Of a stretch of 5,473 bases of DNA, positions 1 through 5,241 are shown piece by piece. The DNA comes from an uncultured Saprospiraceae bacterium (GTDB taxonomy: Bacteria; Bacteroidota; Bacteroidia; Chitinophagales; Saprospiraceae). The DNA is taken from positions 1 to 5,473 of the forward strand of contig CALFYH010000018.1 in assembly GCA_937952155.1 (NCBI GenBank), read 5' to 3'. The notes under the pieces were generated by a model. That model saw only the letters and a program-made list of their open reading frames with translations. It made no database searches and was not told where the DNA came from. Numbering within the stretch: position 1 is the first letter of the stretch; every line of letters begins with the position of its first letter. The translations under genes were made by a program, and so were the position numbers.

Positions 1-526
1 TGAAGTGACTGTCTCGACAATAATTATTGGCAAATTTTCGCCACATGGTTCGTTTATGGTGGTCGCCTGCATAAAATGACAATAACATTTCAAAATTTGG
101 CATATCTATGTATTGATCATAAGTTGCCAACTTTTTGAACTGTTCGTCTAAGAAAACTATGGCTGGAAAAGACATATTACCACCGAGCATATTGGTTGCC
201 AATTCGTGAAAATCAAACTTTCCAATCTTCACCGATGTATAAGTATGATCATTGATAACAATTTTTTCGGATGACGATGCATTTATATGAAAAGCGTAAA
301 AATTATTATTGATAAATCTGGCGATATGATCTGAGTTGAAGGTATTTTCTTCCATAAATCTGCACCATTTACAGCCATCGTAGTAAAAGTACACTATAAA
401 TTTTTTATCTCCGCGTTTGATTTTTTCTGTTGCTGTTTCCCACGAAGTCCATCTCACCTTATTTTGAGCCGATAAGGTTCCAAACATAACTAACAAAAGA
501 CCAACTAAAAGAAAGTGTACACGCAT
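1..526 (-). CDS. Secreted thioredoxin-like protein, C-terminus outside window
   Basis: This reading frame starts at the ATG at 526-524 and stays open for 175 codons to the window edge, so the C-terminus is missing. Residues 1-20 form a typical signal peptide (basic start, hydrophobic run, ending GTLSA before QN), which suggests export to the periplasm. A thioredoxin fold follows: strand KKFIVYFYYD (41-50), then CKWC at 52-55, and the cis-proline strand SFPAIVFLDE at 119-128. CxxC plus the cis-proline is the redox-active pair of the family. The middle stretch GKFDFHELATNMLGG resembles Bacteroidota proteins annotated as thioredoxin-family or DUF255-like. The likely role is a thiol-disulfide reductase or oxidase; substrate and direction cannot be told. 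A TAnnTTTG-type box lies about 40 bases upstream. It appears to be monocistronic at its 5' side. Confidence 0.85.
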   Translation of the reverse strand, partial: MRVHFLLVGLLLVMFGTLSAQNKVRWTSWETATEKIKRGDKKFIVYFYYDGCKWCRFMEENTFNSDHIARFINNNFYAFHINASSSEKIVINDHTYTSVKIGKFDFHELATNMLGGNMSFPAIVFLDEQFKKLATYDQYIDMPNFEMLLSFYAGDHHKRTMWRKFANNYCRDSHF

Positions 527-565
527 AATATTGATTACAAATACTCAATTTACATCTAGGGAATA

Positions 566-573
566 CAAAAGTA
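566..573 (-). promoter_or_regulatory. Bacteroidota -7 box upstream of the thioredoxin-like gene
   Basis: Read on the minus strand this is TACTTTTG, an exact match to the TAnnTTTG -7 element used by the Bacteroidota primary sigma factor. It would start transcription near 558-560, leaving a leader of roughly 33 bases before the ATG at 526. No clear TTG -33 element is visible at the usual distance, so the call rests on the -7 box and its position. Confidence 0.45.
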
Positions 574-696
574 ATAGAAAAGCCTTAAAAAAGTTGAACT
601 AAAATTTCAAAACAGCTTTTTTTAATAAAATTTTAACAATTTTGGAAACATTGATCGCGTGTATATATTACAAAAGTGTTAGTAGAAAATTTGACC

Positions 697-912
697 TTAC
701 GAATTCACCACATTAAAAAATGTCTTCAAGATTTCTTTCACAAACTTTACATCAGGCAGGTAAGTAGATTCTTTGATGTATTGTTCCATAGCGATAGGCT
801 GACCTGTAAAAAATGAACTTGATGGGTTGCGAAATTCAAGATATAACGAACTGACCACGCTACAAAATATTACTGTTATCACTACATATTTCAATTTCTG
901 TGGGTATTTCAT
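697..912 (-). CDS. Small hypothetical single-pass membrane protein (71 aa)
   Basis: I do not recognise this family. The frame starts with ATG at 912-910 and ends with TAA at 699-697. The N-terminus is basic (MKYPQKLK) and is followed by a hydrophobic helix at about residues 9-26, then a soluble tail of about 45 residues containing a short amphipathic end (VKEILKTFFNVV). This predicts an inner-membrane protein with the N-terminus inside and the tail in the periplasm, or an uncleaved signal anchor. No lipobox is present. It sits alone between the thioredoxin-like gene and prmC, same strand, with gaps of about 170 bases on each side. The leader is A-rich (AACATAAAATG) with no Shine-Dalgarno, as is normal in this phylum, and a TAnnTTTG box lies about 70 bases upstream. 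Sensible composition and the leader favour a real gene, but the short length leaves doubt. Confidence 0.45.
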   Translation of the reverse strand: MKYPQKLKYVVITVIFCSVVSSLYLEFRNPSSSFFTGQPIAMEQYIKESTYLPDVKFVKEILKTFFNVVNS

Positions 913-981
913 TTTATGTTCAGTATTTTATTATAAATCAAAAATCACAATACACCTCGTATGATCTTCTAAAAGTAAAGA

Positions 982-989
982 CAAAGGTA
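982..989 (-). promoter_or_regulatory. Bacteroidota -7 box upstream of the 71-aa gene
   Basis: On the minus strand this reads TACCTTTG, an exact TAnnTTTG match. Transcription would begin near 975 and give a leader of about 60 bases before the small membrane protein. No good -33 TTG is seen at the expected spacing. It lies between the stop of prmC and the small gene, so it would give that gene its own transcript. Confidence 0.35.
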
Positions 990-1080
990 ATATGTAAAGG
1001 TTGCTTTGTTTGGAATCATAACGTTAAAATTTTATTAAAAGTTACAAATACATGTGACATTTTGATAAGATTTAATTGAA

Positions 1081-1920
1081 TTATTTTTCTGCACCTACGA
1101 TTCTGTCTTTCCCTTGTAAATCTTGGAGCAAGATTATATTTCTTAAACCTTTATTCATAAAAAGGTTGCACACTTCTTTACCATACTTTTCATTGATTTC
1201 TACTAGCAACTTGCATCCTGGATTTTGGCATGTATTCACAAAATCAGCTATAGAATCGTAAAACTCTAATGGAGAATCTTGTACAAACAAAGCCATTTCT
1301 GGCTCATATTCCAAAACATTGGCTTGCATTTCAACCTTTTCGTCTCTACTGATATAAGGTGGATTGCTTACGACTAGTCCCACTTTTGGTAATTGATGCC
1401 ACAATTCCCGATCCAAGATATCATTTTGTATCCACTGTATTTGGACTTCATGAAGATTGGCATTTGACTTTGCGGTCTCCAATGCCCCTTCACTGATATC
1501 AAGACCATAGACTTCAGGAATTGTCGTCTTTTTTGCAATGGTAATCGGCAATATCCCAGAACCAGTACCAATATCCATTACAGAAGATATATTATACTTT
1601 TTTATAATATCAATAGCCAGATAAGCAAGCTCTTCCGTTTCAGGTCTGGGTATGAGTACACTTGGATTCACATTAAATTTCAAACCATAAAAATCAGCAA
1701 CACCACCAATATATTGCCAAGGTTCATTTTTTTGCAACCTTAGCGCTGTATGTTCAAGCACTTCAACCTCTGATTGATTCAATAATTCATCAGAATGAAA
1801 GCTTTTAGAAAACAAATCTTCAATCAAGTATCTGGCTATGATCGAACTTTCTCGTGCATCATAAAGTCCTTCCATTTTTTCACAAAGAAAATTGTACGCT
1901 AGATTTACCGTCATTTCCAT
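1081..1920 (-). CDS. prmC: Peptide chain release factor N5-glutamine methyltransferase PrmC (HemK)
   Basis: PrmC uses S-adenosylmethionine to methylate the glutamine of the GGQ motif in release factors RF1 and RF2, raising termination efficiency; it acts in the cytoplasm. The 279-residue length is normal for the family. The N-terminal helical domain ends in the hallmark QYIGGVADFYGLKF (69-82) and VLIPRPETEEL (88-98). The Rossmann methyltransferase domain follows, with the SAM-binding loop DIGTGSG at 116-122, the acidic residue in GLD (139-141), the catalytic NPPY at 186-189, and EYEP at 204-207. The C-terminal KDRIVGAEK matches the usual family ending. The gene overlaps the end of the upstream flippase gene. 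Two starts are possible: ATG at 1920, used here, or ATG at 1914. The second gives a four-base ATGA overlap with the flippase stop codon, typical of translational coupling, and loses only two residues. Neither has a Shine-Dalgarno. Confidence 0.96.
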   Translation of the reverse strand: MEMTVNLAYNFLCEKMEGLYDARESSIIARYLIEDLFSKSFHSDELLNQSEVEVLEHTALRLQKNEPWQYIGGVADFYGLKFNVNPSVLIPRPETEELAYLAIDIIKKYNISSVMDIGTGSGILPITIAKKTTIPEVYGLDISEGALETAKSNANLHEVQIQWIQNDILDRELWHQLPKVGLVVSNPPYISRDEKVEMQANVLEYEPEMALFVQDSPLEFYDSIADFVNTCQNPGCKLLVEINEKYGKEVCNLFMNKGLRNIILLQDLQGKDRIVGAEK

Positions 1921-3233
1921 ATATATAAGGTGATAAAAAATATGCCTATCAATGATAATGAATAAAAGACATAATACTTAAGGTCAATATAATCTGTAAG
2001 TGAAATGCCGAATTTCTGACGATTGTACACAACTAAAATGATTTTCTGAACAAAATATGCTACAACTGTCGCCAAAGCAACACCAAAGATACCCCAAATA
2101 TTCATCCACCAAAAGCTCAAAAGGATATTTGCGACCACTTCTATCATTCCAGAAAAGATAATAATGCCAGTTTTATGATGTGCAAGACAAATAGACTGTG
2201 GCAATAAAACGCGACTGATCAAAATAAGCAAATATATATTGAAGATAAATGCTGAATCTAAATATGCGGCTTCATAAACCAAAGGAAATAAAATCGGCGA
2301 TATAATCATAAGCAATGCTGACACCGGAAATAACCAATGCATCAGGGATGTCACTTTCCGTTTCAACATTATAATACCTTGGCTGTCAGCCGATAAACTA
2401 GGGATGATTGCCATAGACAACGAACTCATCAACACAGCTGACAACGGCATTTCTCTAGCTCCATATCTGAATATCGGGAAATATGATTCTTCAAAATAAT
2501 ATGTCACAAACCAACCATCAATCATGTCCATCAAATTACCCAAAAATATAGTACCTATCAATGGCATAGCAAAAATTGCATAACGACTTATAAGGTCGAA
2601 TGATAAGTCAAAAGACGCTGCTCCTAATACAAAAATTACCAAATATCCAAATCTGAGACTATACGACAATAGTAAAGCGTATATGAAATATTCTATAGTA
2701 GGTATAAAAACGGCAACCATTAAGGTTAGAAATAAACTGACGAGTTGGCTCCAATGTGTATAGGATAATAATGCCTTGACATCTTTTCTGAGAAAATAAA
2801 TAGCATCAACCAAGGTTGGTGGGACTGAAAGAATCACTAATAATATTACATAAATATATAATGTGTAATCAGCACTCTGACTGAACAAATTCATTAACGA
2901 TGTCGGGAATAGTCCAACCAATAAAGCAATAACAACACAAATACCACAAAGCAACCAAAATATCTGTGTGGGAAGTCGATATTGGTCATTTGGCTCCAGC
3001 TTAGCATAAAATGCAAACAACGCATTGCGAAATCCACCCGACCAAAACATCGTCAATGCACTGGCTATAAAAATTATAATTTCGTATCGACCCAAGTCAT
3101 CAGCTGCCAGTGCACTCCTGACCATGATGATAGAAATCAAAAAGCTGACCACATACCGCACAACTTGGGTATATTGGAAGGCAAAAACTGGATCTCGAAA
3201 TTTTTCTTTTAAAGCTTTGGTGAAATCAGACAT
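1911..3233 (-). CDS. Polysaccharide/lipid-linked oligosaccharide flippase-like membrane protein (Wzx/MATE-type)
   Basis: This is a multi-pass inner-membrane protein with about 12-13 hydrophobic helices spread evenly along its length. It resembles the polysaccharide-synthesis branch of the MOP flippase superfamily (Wzx, MurJ, MATE), which moves lipid-linked sugars across the membrane. Family-like features are a short basic cytoplasmic N-terminus (ALKEKFRDP) before helix 1, a DGWFVTYYF segment, and a following FRYGAREMPLSAVLMSSLS and IIPSLSAD region at the start of the second half. Substrate cannot be deduced. I chose the ATG at 3233 (440 residues) because the protein then begins as relatives do. 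The frame stays open upstream to an ATG at 3269 and a TTG at 3275, which would add the hydrophobic stretch MEIITLCFFTIG; these are not excluded. The gene ends in TGA inside the start of prmC, so the two form an operon. It diverges from the DPM1-like gene, which also handles lipid-linked sugars. Confidence 0.82.
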   Translation of the reverse strand: MSDFTKALKEKFRDPVFAFQYTQVVRYVVSFLISIIMVRSALAADDLGRYEIIIFIASALTMFWSGGFRNALFAFYAKLEPNDQYRLPTQIFWLLCGICVVIALLVGLFPTSLMNLFSQSADYTLYIYVILLVILSVPPTLVDAIYFLRKDVKALLSYTHWSQLVSLFLTLMVAVFIPTIEYFIYALLLSYSLRFGYLVIFVLGAASFDLSFDLISRYAIFAMPLIGTIFLGNLMDMIDGWFVTYYFEESYFPIFRYGAREMPLSAVLMSSLSMAIIPSLSADSQGIIMLKRKVTSLMHWLFPVSALLMIISPILFPLVYEAAYLDSAFIFNIYLLILISRVLLPQSICLAHHKTGIIIFSGMIEVVANILLSFWWMNIWGIFGVALATVVAYFVQKIILVVYNRQKFGISLTDYIDLKYYVFYSLSLIGIFFITLYIWK

Positions 3234-3410
3234 ACCAATGGTAAAAAAGCACAAGGTAATTATTTCCATTATCAATTATCTAAAAAGTCATAAATGAACT
3301 GATTCATAGCCAAATATGTTTAAAATCTTGGTCTTTTGAAAAAAAAATATTTTGGGAATTTATTCTAAGGTTTTGTCGTCGTTGAATTATTTTTAATATT
3401 TGCATCAGAT

Positions 3411-3420
3411 TTTGATCAAA
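3411..3420. promoter_or_regulatory. Perfect 10-bp palindrome in the divergent intergenic region
   Basis: The sequence TTTGATCAAA is its own reverse complement. It lies between the divergent flippase and glycosyltransferase genes, about 50 bases before the latter, and its left half supplies a TTTG that could serve as the -33 element of the downstream gene. A dimeric regulator could bind here. Short palindromes are common in AT-rich DNA, so this is weak. Confidence 0.2.
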
Positions 3421-3444
3421 GACACTTTATTATTTTTACTTTCG
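3411..3444 (+). promoter_or_regulatory. Possible promoter of the DPM1-like gene
   Basis: TTTG at 3411-3414 is followed 22 bases later by TACTTTCG at 3437-3444, one mismatch from the Bacteroidota -7 consensus TAnnTTTG. The spacing is at the upper end of the usual range. Transcription would begin near 3450, about 20 bases before the TTG start codon. The position is right, but the imperfect -7 box keeps this tentative. Confidence 0.35.
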
Positions 3445-3469
3445 TTATATATTTACTAAAACGTATAAA

Positions 3470-4192
3470 TTGGAATCCTGCCTAGTTATTATCCCTACTT
3501 ATAACGAAATTGAAAATATTCATTCGGTTATCGATGCCGTATTGGGTCAAGGACCACAATTTTCCGTGCTTATCGTTGATGACAATTCGCCTGATGGTAC
3601 TGGAGAAGTAGTAAATATTCTCAAGCAAAAAGAATCACGTATCCATCTTCTACAAAGAGCAGGCAAACTAGGTCTAGGCACAGCTTATATTGCAGGATTT
3701 CGATATGGGCTTTCGCATGGATTTGATTATATTTTCGAAATGGATGCTGATTTTAGCCACAATCCCAAGGATTTGCCTAGATTGCTCGAAGCTTGTGTGC
3801 AAGGAGCAGATATGTCTATCGGCAGCAGATATGTCAAAGGTGGTAATATCAAAAACTGGTCCAAGGACAGGCTACTTCTCTCCTACGGTGCATCACTTTA
3901 TGTAAAAACCATCACATCACTACCTGTTCAGGATCCGACAGCAGGATTTATTTGCTATCATAGACGCGTCCTCGAAGCCTTAGATTTGGATAAGATAAAA
4001 TTTGTTGGTTATACATTCCAGATCGAAATGAAATATTATGCGTTTATCAAGGGATTCAAGCTGGCAGAAGTACCAATCACCTTTGTAGATAGAGAAAAAG
4101 GCAATTCAAAAATGCATGCAAATATAGTTTCTGAAGCTATCAAAGGTGTACTGAAGATGCGTTGGCGACGGATGAATGGATATTATGCTTAA
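3470..4192 (+). CDS. Polyprenol-phosphate mannosyltransferase (DPM1-like GT2 glycosyltransferase)
   Basis: This family-2 glycosyltransferase resembles dolichol/polyprenol monophosphomannose synthases, which transfer mannose from GDP-mannose to a lipid phosphate at the cytoplasmic face of the inner membrane. Family motifs appear in order: IIPTYNE at 7-13, DDNSPDGTGEV at 37-47, the metal-binding MDADFSHNP at 91-99, IGSRYVKGG at 117-125, QDPTAGF at 154-160, YTFQIEMKY at 181-189, and VDREKGNSKM at 206-215. At 240 residues without a C-terminal membrane segment it is the compact soluble form; the basic tail (KMRWRRMNGYYA) could touch the membrane. The first codon appears to be TTG. No in-frame ATG exists between the upstream stop at 3413 and the conserved first strand, so TTG at 3470 is the only reasonable common start. 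The sugar could be another hexose. It is divergent from the flippase gene. Confidence 0.92.
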   Translation: MESCLVIIPTYNEIENIHSVIDAVLGQGPQFSVLIVDDNSPDGTGEVVNILKQKESRIHLLQRAGKLGLGTAYIAGFRYGLSHGFDYIFEMDADFSHNPKDLPRLLEACVQGADMSIGSRYVKGGNIKNWSKDRLLLSYGASLYVKTITSLPVQDPTAGFICYHRRVLEALDLDKIKFVGYTFQIEMKYYAFIKGFKLAEVPITFVDREKGNSKMHANIVSEAIKGVLKMRWRRMNGYYA

Positions 4193-4364
4193 GATGACTT
4201 CATAGTATCCAAGTCAAAAAAAAAATTAAACTATTCTGCTCAAAATGAACTCTTACCACAAAAAATAAGACCACAAAAACCTAACAAATAACTAGATATA
4301 TATTACAACTATAAATATGTTATTTCATCGTTTTTTTGTATTTTTTTTCTTTTGGATGTGCACC

Positions 4365-4372
4365 TATCTTTG
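4365..4372 (+). promoter_or_regulatory. Bacteroidota -7 box of the candidate RNA
   Basis: TATCTTTG is an exact TAnnTTTG match. Transcription would start near 4378. A TTTG at 4335-4338 is 26 bases upstream, longer than the usual -33 spacing, so the upstream element is uncertain. No recognisable protein gene follows before the terminator ending at 4675. Confidence 0.4.
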
Positions 4373-4445
4373 TATTGTAAATCGATGGTAGGAATAGAAA
4401 CATTGATTTTGCCGATTAAAGAATCGGGTCCGATAATTCGGAAAT

Positions 4446-4633
4446 GTTCATGGGATTAAAAACAAAAAGGAGATTGGGTTGATATAGATGTTCATGGGTA
4501 AAAAAATACATATCAACCCACATTTCTTTTCCCATACAGGAAGAAGTCTTGGTTTTAAAGTACAATAAATTAGTAAAAAAAGATTGAGTGACAGAAGTGA
4601 GATCTCTGTTATTTAGGTTTTAAAGTTCATGGG
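4446..4633 (+). repeat. Three direct copies of GTTCATGGG
   Basis: GTTCATGGG occurs at 4446-4454, 4490-4498 and 4625-4633, all in one orientation. Copies one and two share the longer ATGTTCATGGG, and copies two and three share GTTCATGGGT. A second direct repeat, GGTTTTAAAGT, occurs at 4551-4561 and 4616-4626, the latter running straight into the third copy. CCCAT at 4531-4535 could pair with any of the three. The role is unknown. Confidence 0.6.
4475..4520 (+). repeat. 11-bp perfect inverted repeat (hairpin) in the candidate RNA
   Basis: TGGGTTGATAT at 4475-4485 is the exact reverse complement of ATATCAACCCA at 4510-4520, with a 24-base A-rich loop. The loop contains the second copy of GTTCATGGG. 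No T-run follows, so this is not a terminator. The right arm's AACCCA could also pair with TGGGTT near 4630, allowing an alternative fold. Confidence 0.7.
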
Positions 4634-4642
4634 TTATAATCT

Positions 4643-4675
4643 GAAATGGTCGTTGGGGGACGACCATTTTTTTTT
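4643..4675 (+). terminator. Strong intrinsic terminator ending the candidate RNA
   Basis: The stem AAATGGTCGT (4644-4653) pairs perfectly with ACGACCATTT (4660-4669) around a six-base TGGGGG loop, and a run of nine T residues spans 4667-4675. This is a textbook rho-independent terminator for the plus strand. It is about 450 bases beyond the DPM1-like stop codon. No T-run lies on the opposite strand side, so it acts in one direction only. Confidence 0.88.
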
Positions 4676-5007
4676 GCCTGACAGATATATTACAAAAATT
4701 CAATATATGTAAAATTGATTTTTAAAAAATATAACTTGAATATTTGTACAGCAAAAATATATTTTGTATATTGTGACTGAAATAATAAGAATAAAAATTT
4801 GAAAACAAAGACAATCTTAGACTTTATAATTATCTAGCCACTCTATTATCTTAGTTATTGCACAATGATAATATTGATTAATTAATGTGTTAAAATACTA
4901 ATTTATTAGATTCATACCCAGTTTTAATTTTATTAATAGTTATAGATTTCAAAGAAGATGTGAAACTAAAATATTAAAAAAATGTTTTAAAAATAAATGG
5001 TAATATA

Positions 5008-5238
5008 ATGATAAAAAGATCAAATCATGTGGTTCCTTCGGATAAGTCTGGTGGTTGGGCCGTTAAAAAATCTGGTGATACTGATATATCCAAATCATTT
5101 GACAGAAAAGAAGACGCAGTTAAATATGGTAGAGAATTAAGCAAAAAAGAAGAGACTGAGCTTTATATTCATAAAAGAGATGGCCTCATTCAACTTAGAA
5201 ATTCATACAGTAAAAAAACATATTCGCATCAAAATTAG
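5008..5238 (+). CDS. DUF2188 domain small protein (76 aa)
   Basis: The protein consists almost wholly of a DUF2188 domain: HVVPSDKSGGWAVKKSG (7-23), a middle FDRKEDAVKYGRELSKKEE (31-49) and ELYIHKRDGLIQLRNSYS (51-68). That order of an HVVP...GWAV strand pair, a helix carrying an AxxxGRELxK-type pattern, and an hxxDGxI strand is the known family pattern. The molecular function of DUF2188 is not established; it is small, soluble, lysine-rich and without a signal peptide. The start at 5008 is the first ATG, preceded by an A/T-rich leader with no Shine-Dalgarno. The stop is three bases before the next ATG, so the two genes form an operon and are probably made together. The surrounding DNA is more AT-rich than the left part of the window, in keeping with acquired DNA. 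Confidence 0.82.
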   Translation: MIKRSNHVVPSDKSGGWAVKKSGDTDISKSFDRKEDAVKYGRELSKKEETELYIHKRDGLIQLRNSYSKKTYSHQN

Positions 5239-5241
5239 AGA

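Larger units (their letters stand above)
4378..4675 (+). ncRNA. Candidate structured non-coding RNA of about 300 nt, family unknown
   Basis: Several signals combine into a stand-alone transcription unit: an exact -7 box just upstream, a dense set of inverted repeats inside, and a strong intrinsic terminator at the end. The 5' part has two adjacent hairpins, CCGATT-AAAG-AATCGG (4412-4427) and TCCGA-TAAT-TCGGA (4429-4442); a competing pairing ATCGG/CCGAT joins them. The centre has an 11-bp perfect stem (4475-4485 with 4510-4520). GTTCATGGG occurs three times. I could not match it to RNase P RNA, tmRNA, SRP RNA or 6S RNA from their known conserved motifs. Because no gene lies between the structures and the terminator, a trans-acting RNA is more likely than a riboswitch. 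It may also encode very short peptides (24-codon frames at 4385-4459 and 4494-4568), or be the remnant of a lost gene. The boundaries are estimates. Confidence 0.45.
4193..5007. other. Long gene-poor region between the DPM1-like gene and the DUF2188 gene
   Basis: About 815 bases hold no convincing protein gene on either strand. From 4193 to about 4360 there is AT-rich sequence with homopolymer runs (A-run at 4216-4225, T-runs at 4331-4337 and 4341-4348) and a weak TGACTT/AAGTCA inverted repeat just after the stop codon. From about 4365 to 4676 lies the structured candidate RNA unit described separately. From 4677 to 5007 the DNA becomes extremely AT-rich with no recognisable element; it presumably contains the promoter of the downstream operon, although I see no exact TAnnTTTG box there (TAGATTTC at 4943-4950 has one mismatch). 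Confidence 0.6.

Noticed and set aside
1076..1261. Plus-strand frame of 61 codons opposite the end of prmC
   Set aside because: It lies antisense within prmC, which has full family motifs; the translated sequence has no recognisable features.
1374..1571. Minus-strand 65-codon frame inside prmC
   Set aside because: It is a shifted frame over the SAM-binding and NPPY region of prmC; the real frame carries the motifs.
2982..3297. Two overlapping plus-strand frames (76 and 90 codons) opposite the flippase start
   Set aside because: They are antisense to the N-terminal half of a clear membrane protein gene and show no family features.
3690..3905. Plus-strand 71-codon frame inside the DPM1-like gene
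   Set aside because: It is a shifted frame across the DAD and GSRY motifs of the real gene.
4195..4216. TGACTT/AAGTCA inverted repeat just after the DPM1-like stop codon as a terminator
   Set aside because: The stem is only 6 bp with a 10-base loop, and it is followed by an A-run rather than a T-run on the plus strand; on the minus strand the T-run precedes the stem.
4446..4633. CRISPR-like array from the repeated GTTCATGGG
   Set aside because: The repeats are only nine bases, the spacing is irregular (about 35 and 126 bases between copies), and no cas gene is visible.
4193..5007. tRNA or rRNA gene in the long gap
   Set aside because: I found no cloverleaf pattern, no GGTTCGA-type T-loop, and no conserved rRNA segments on either strand.
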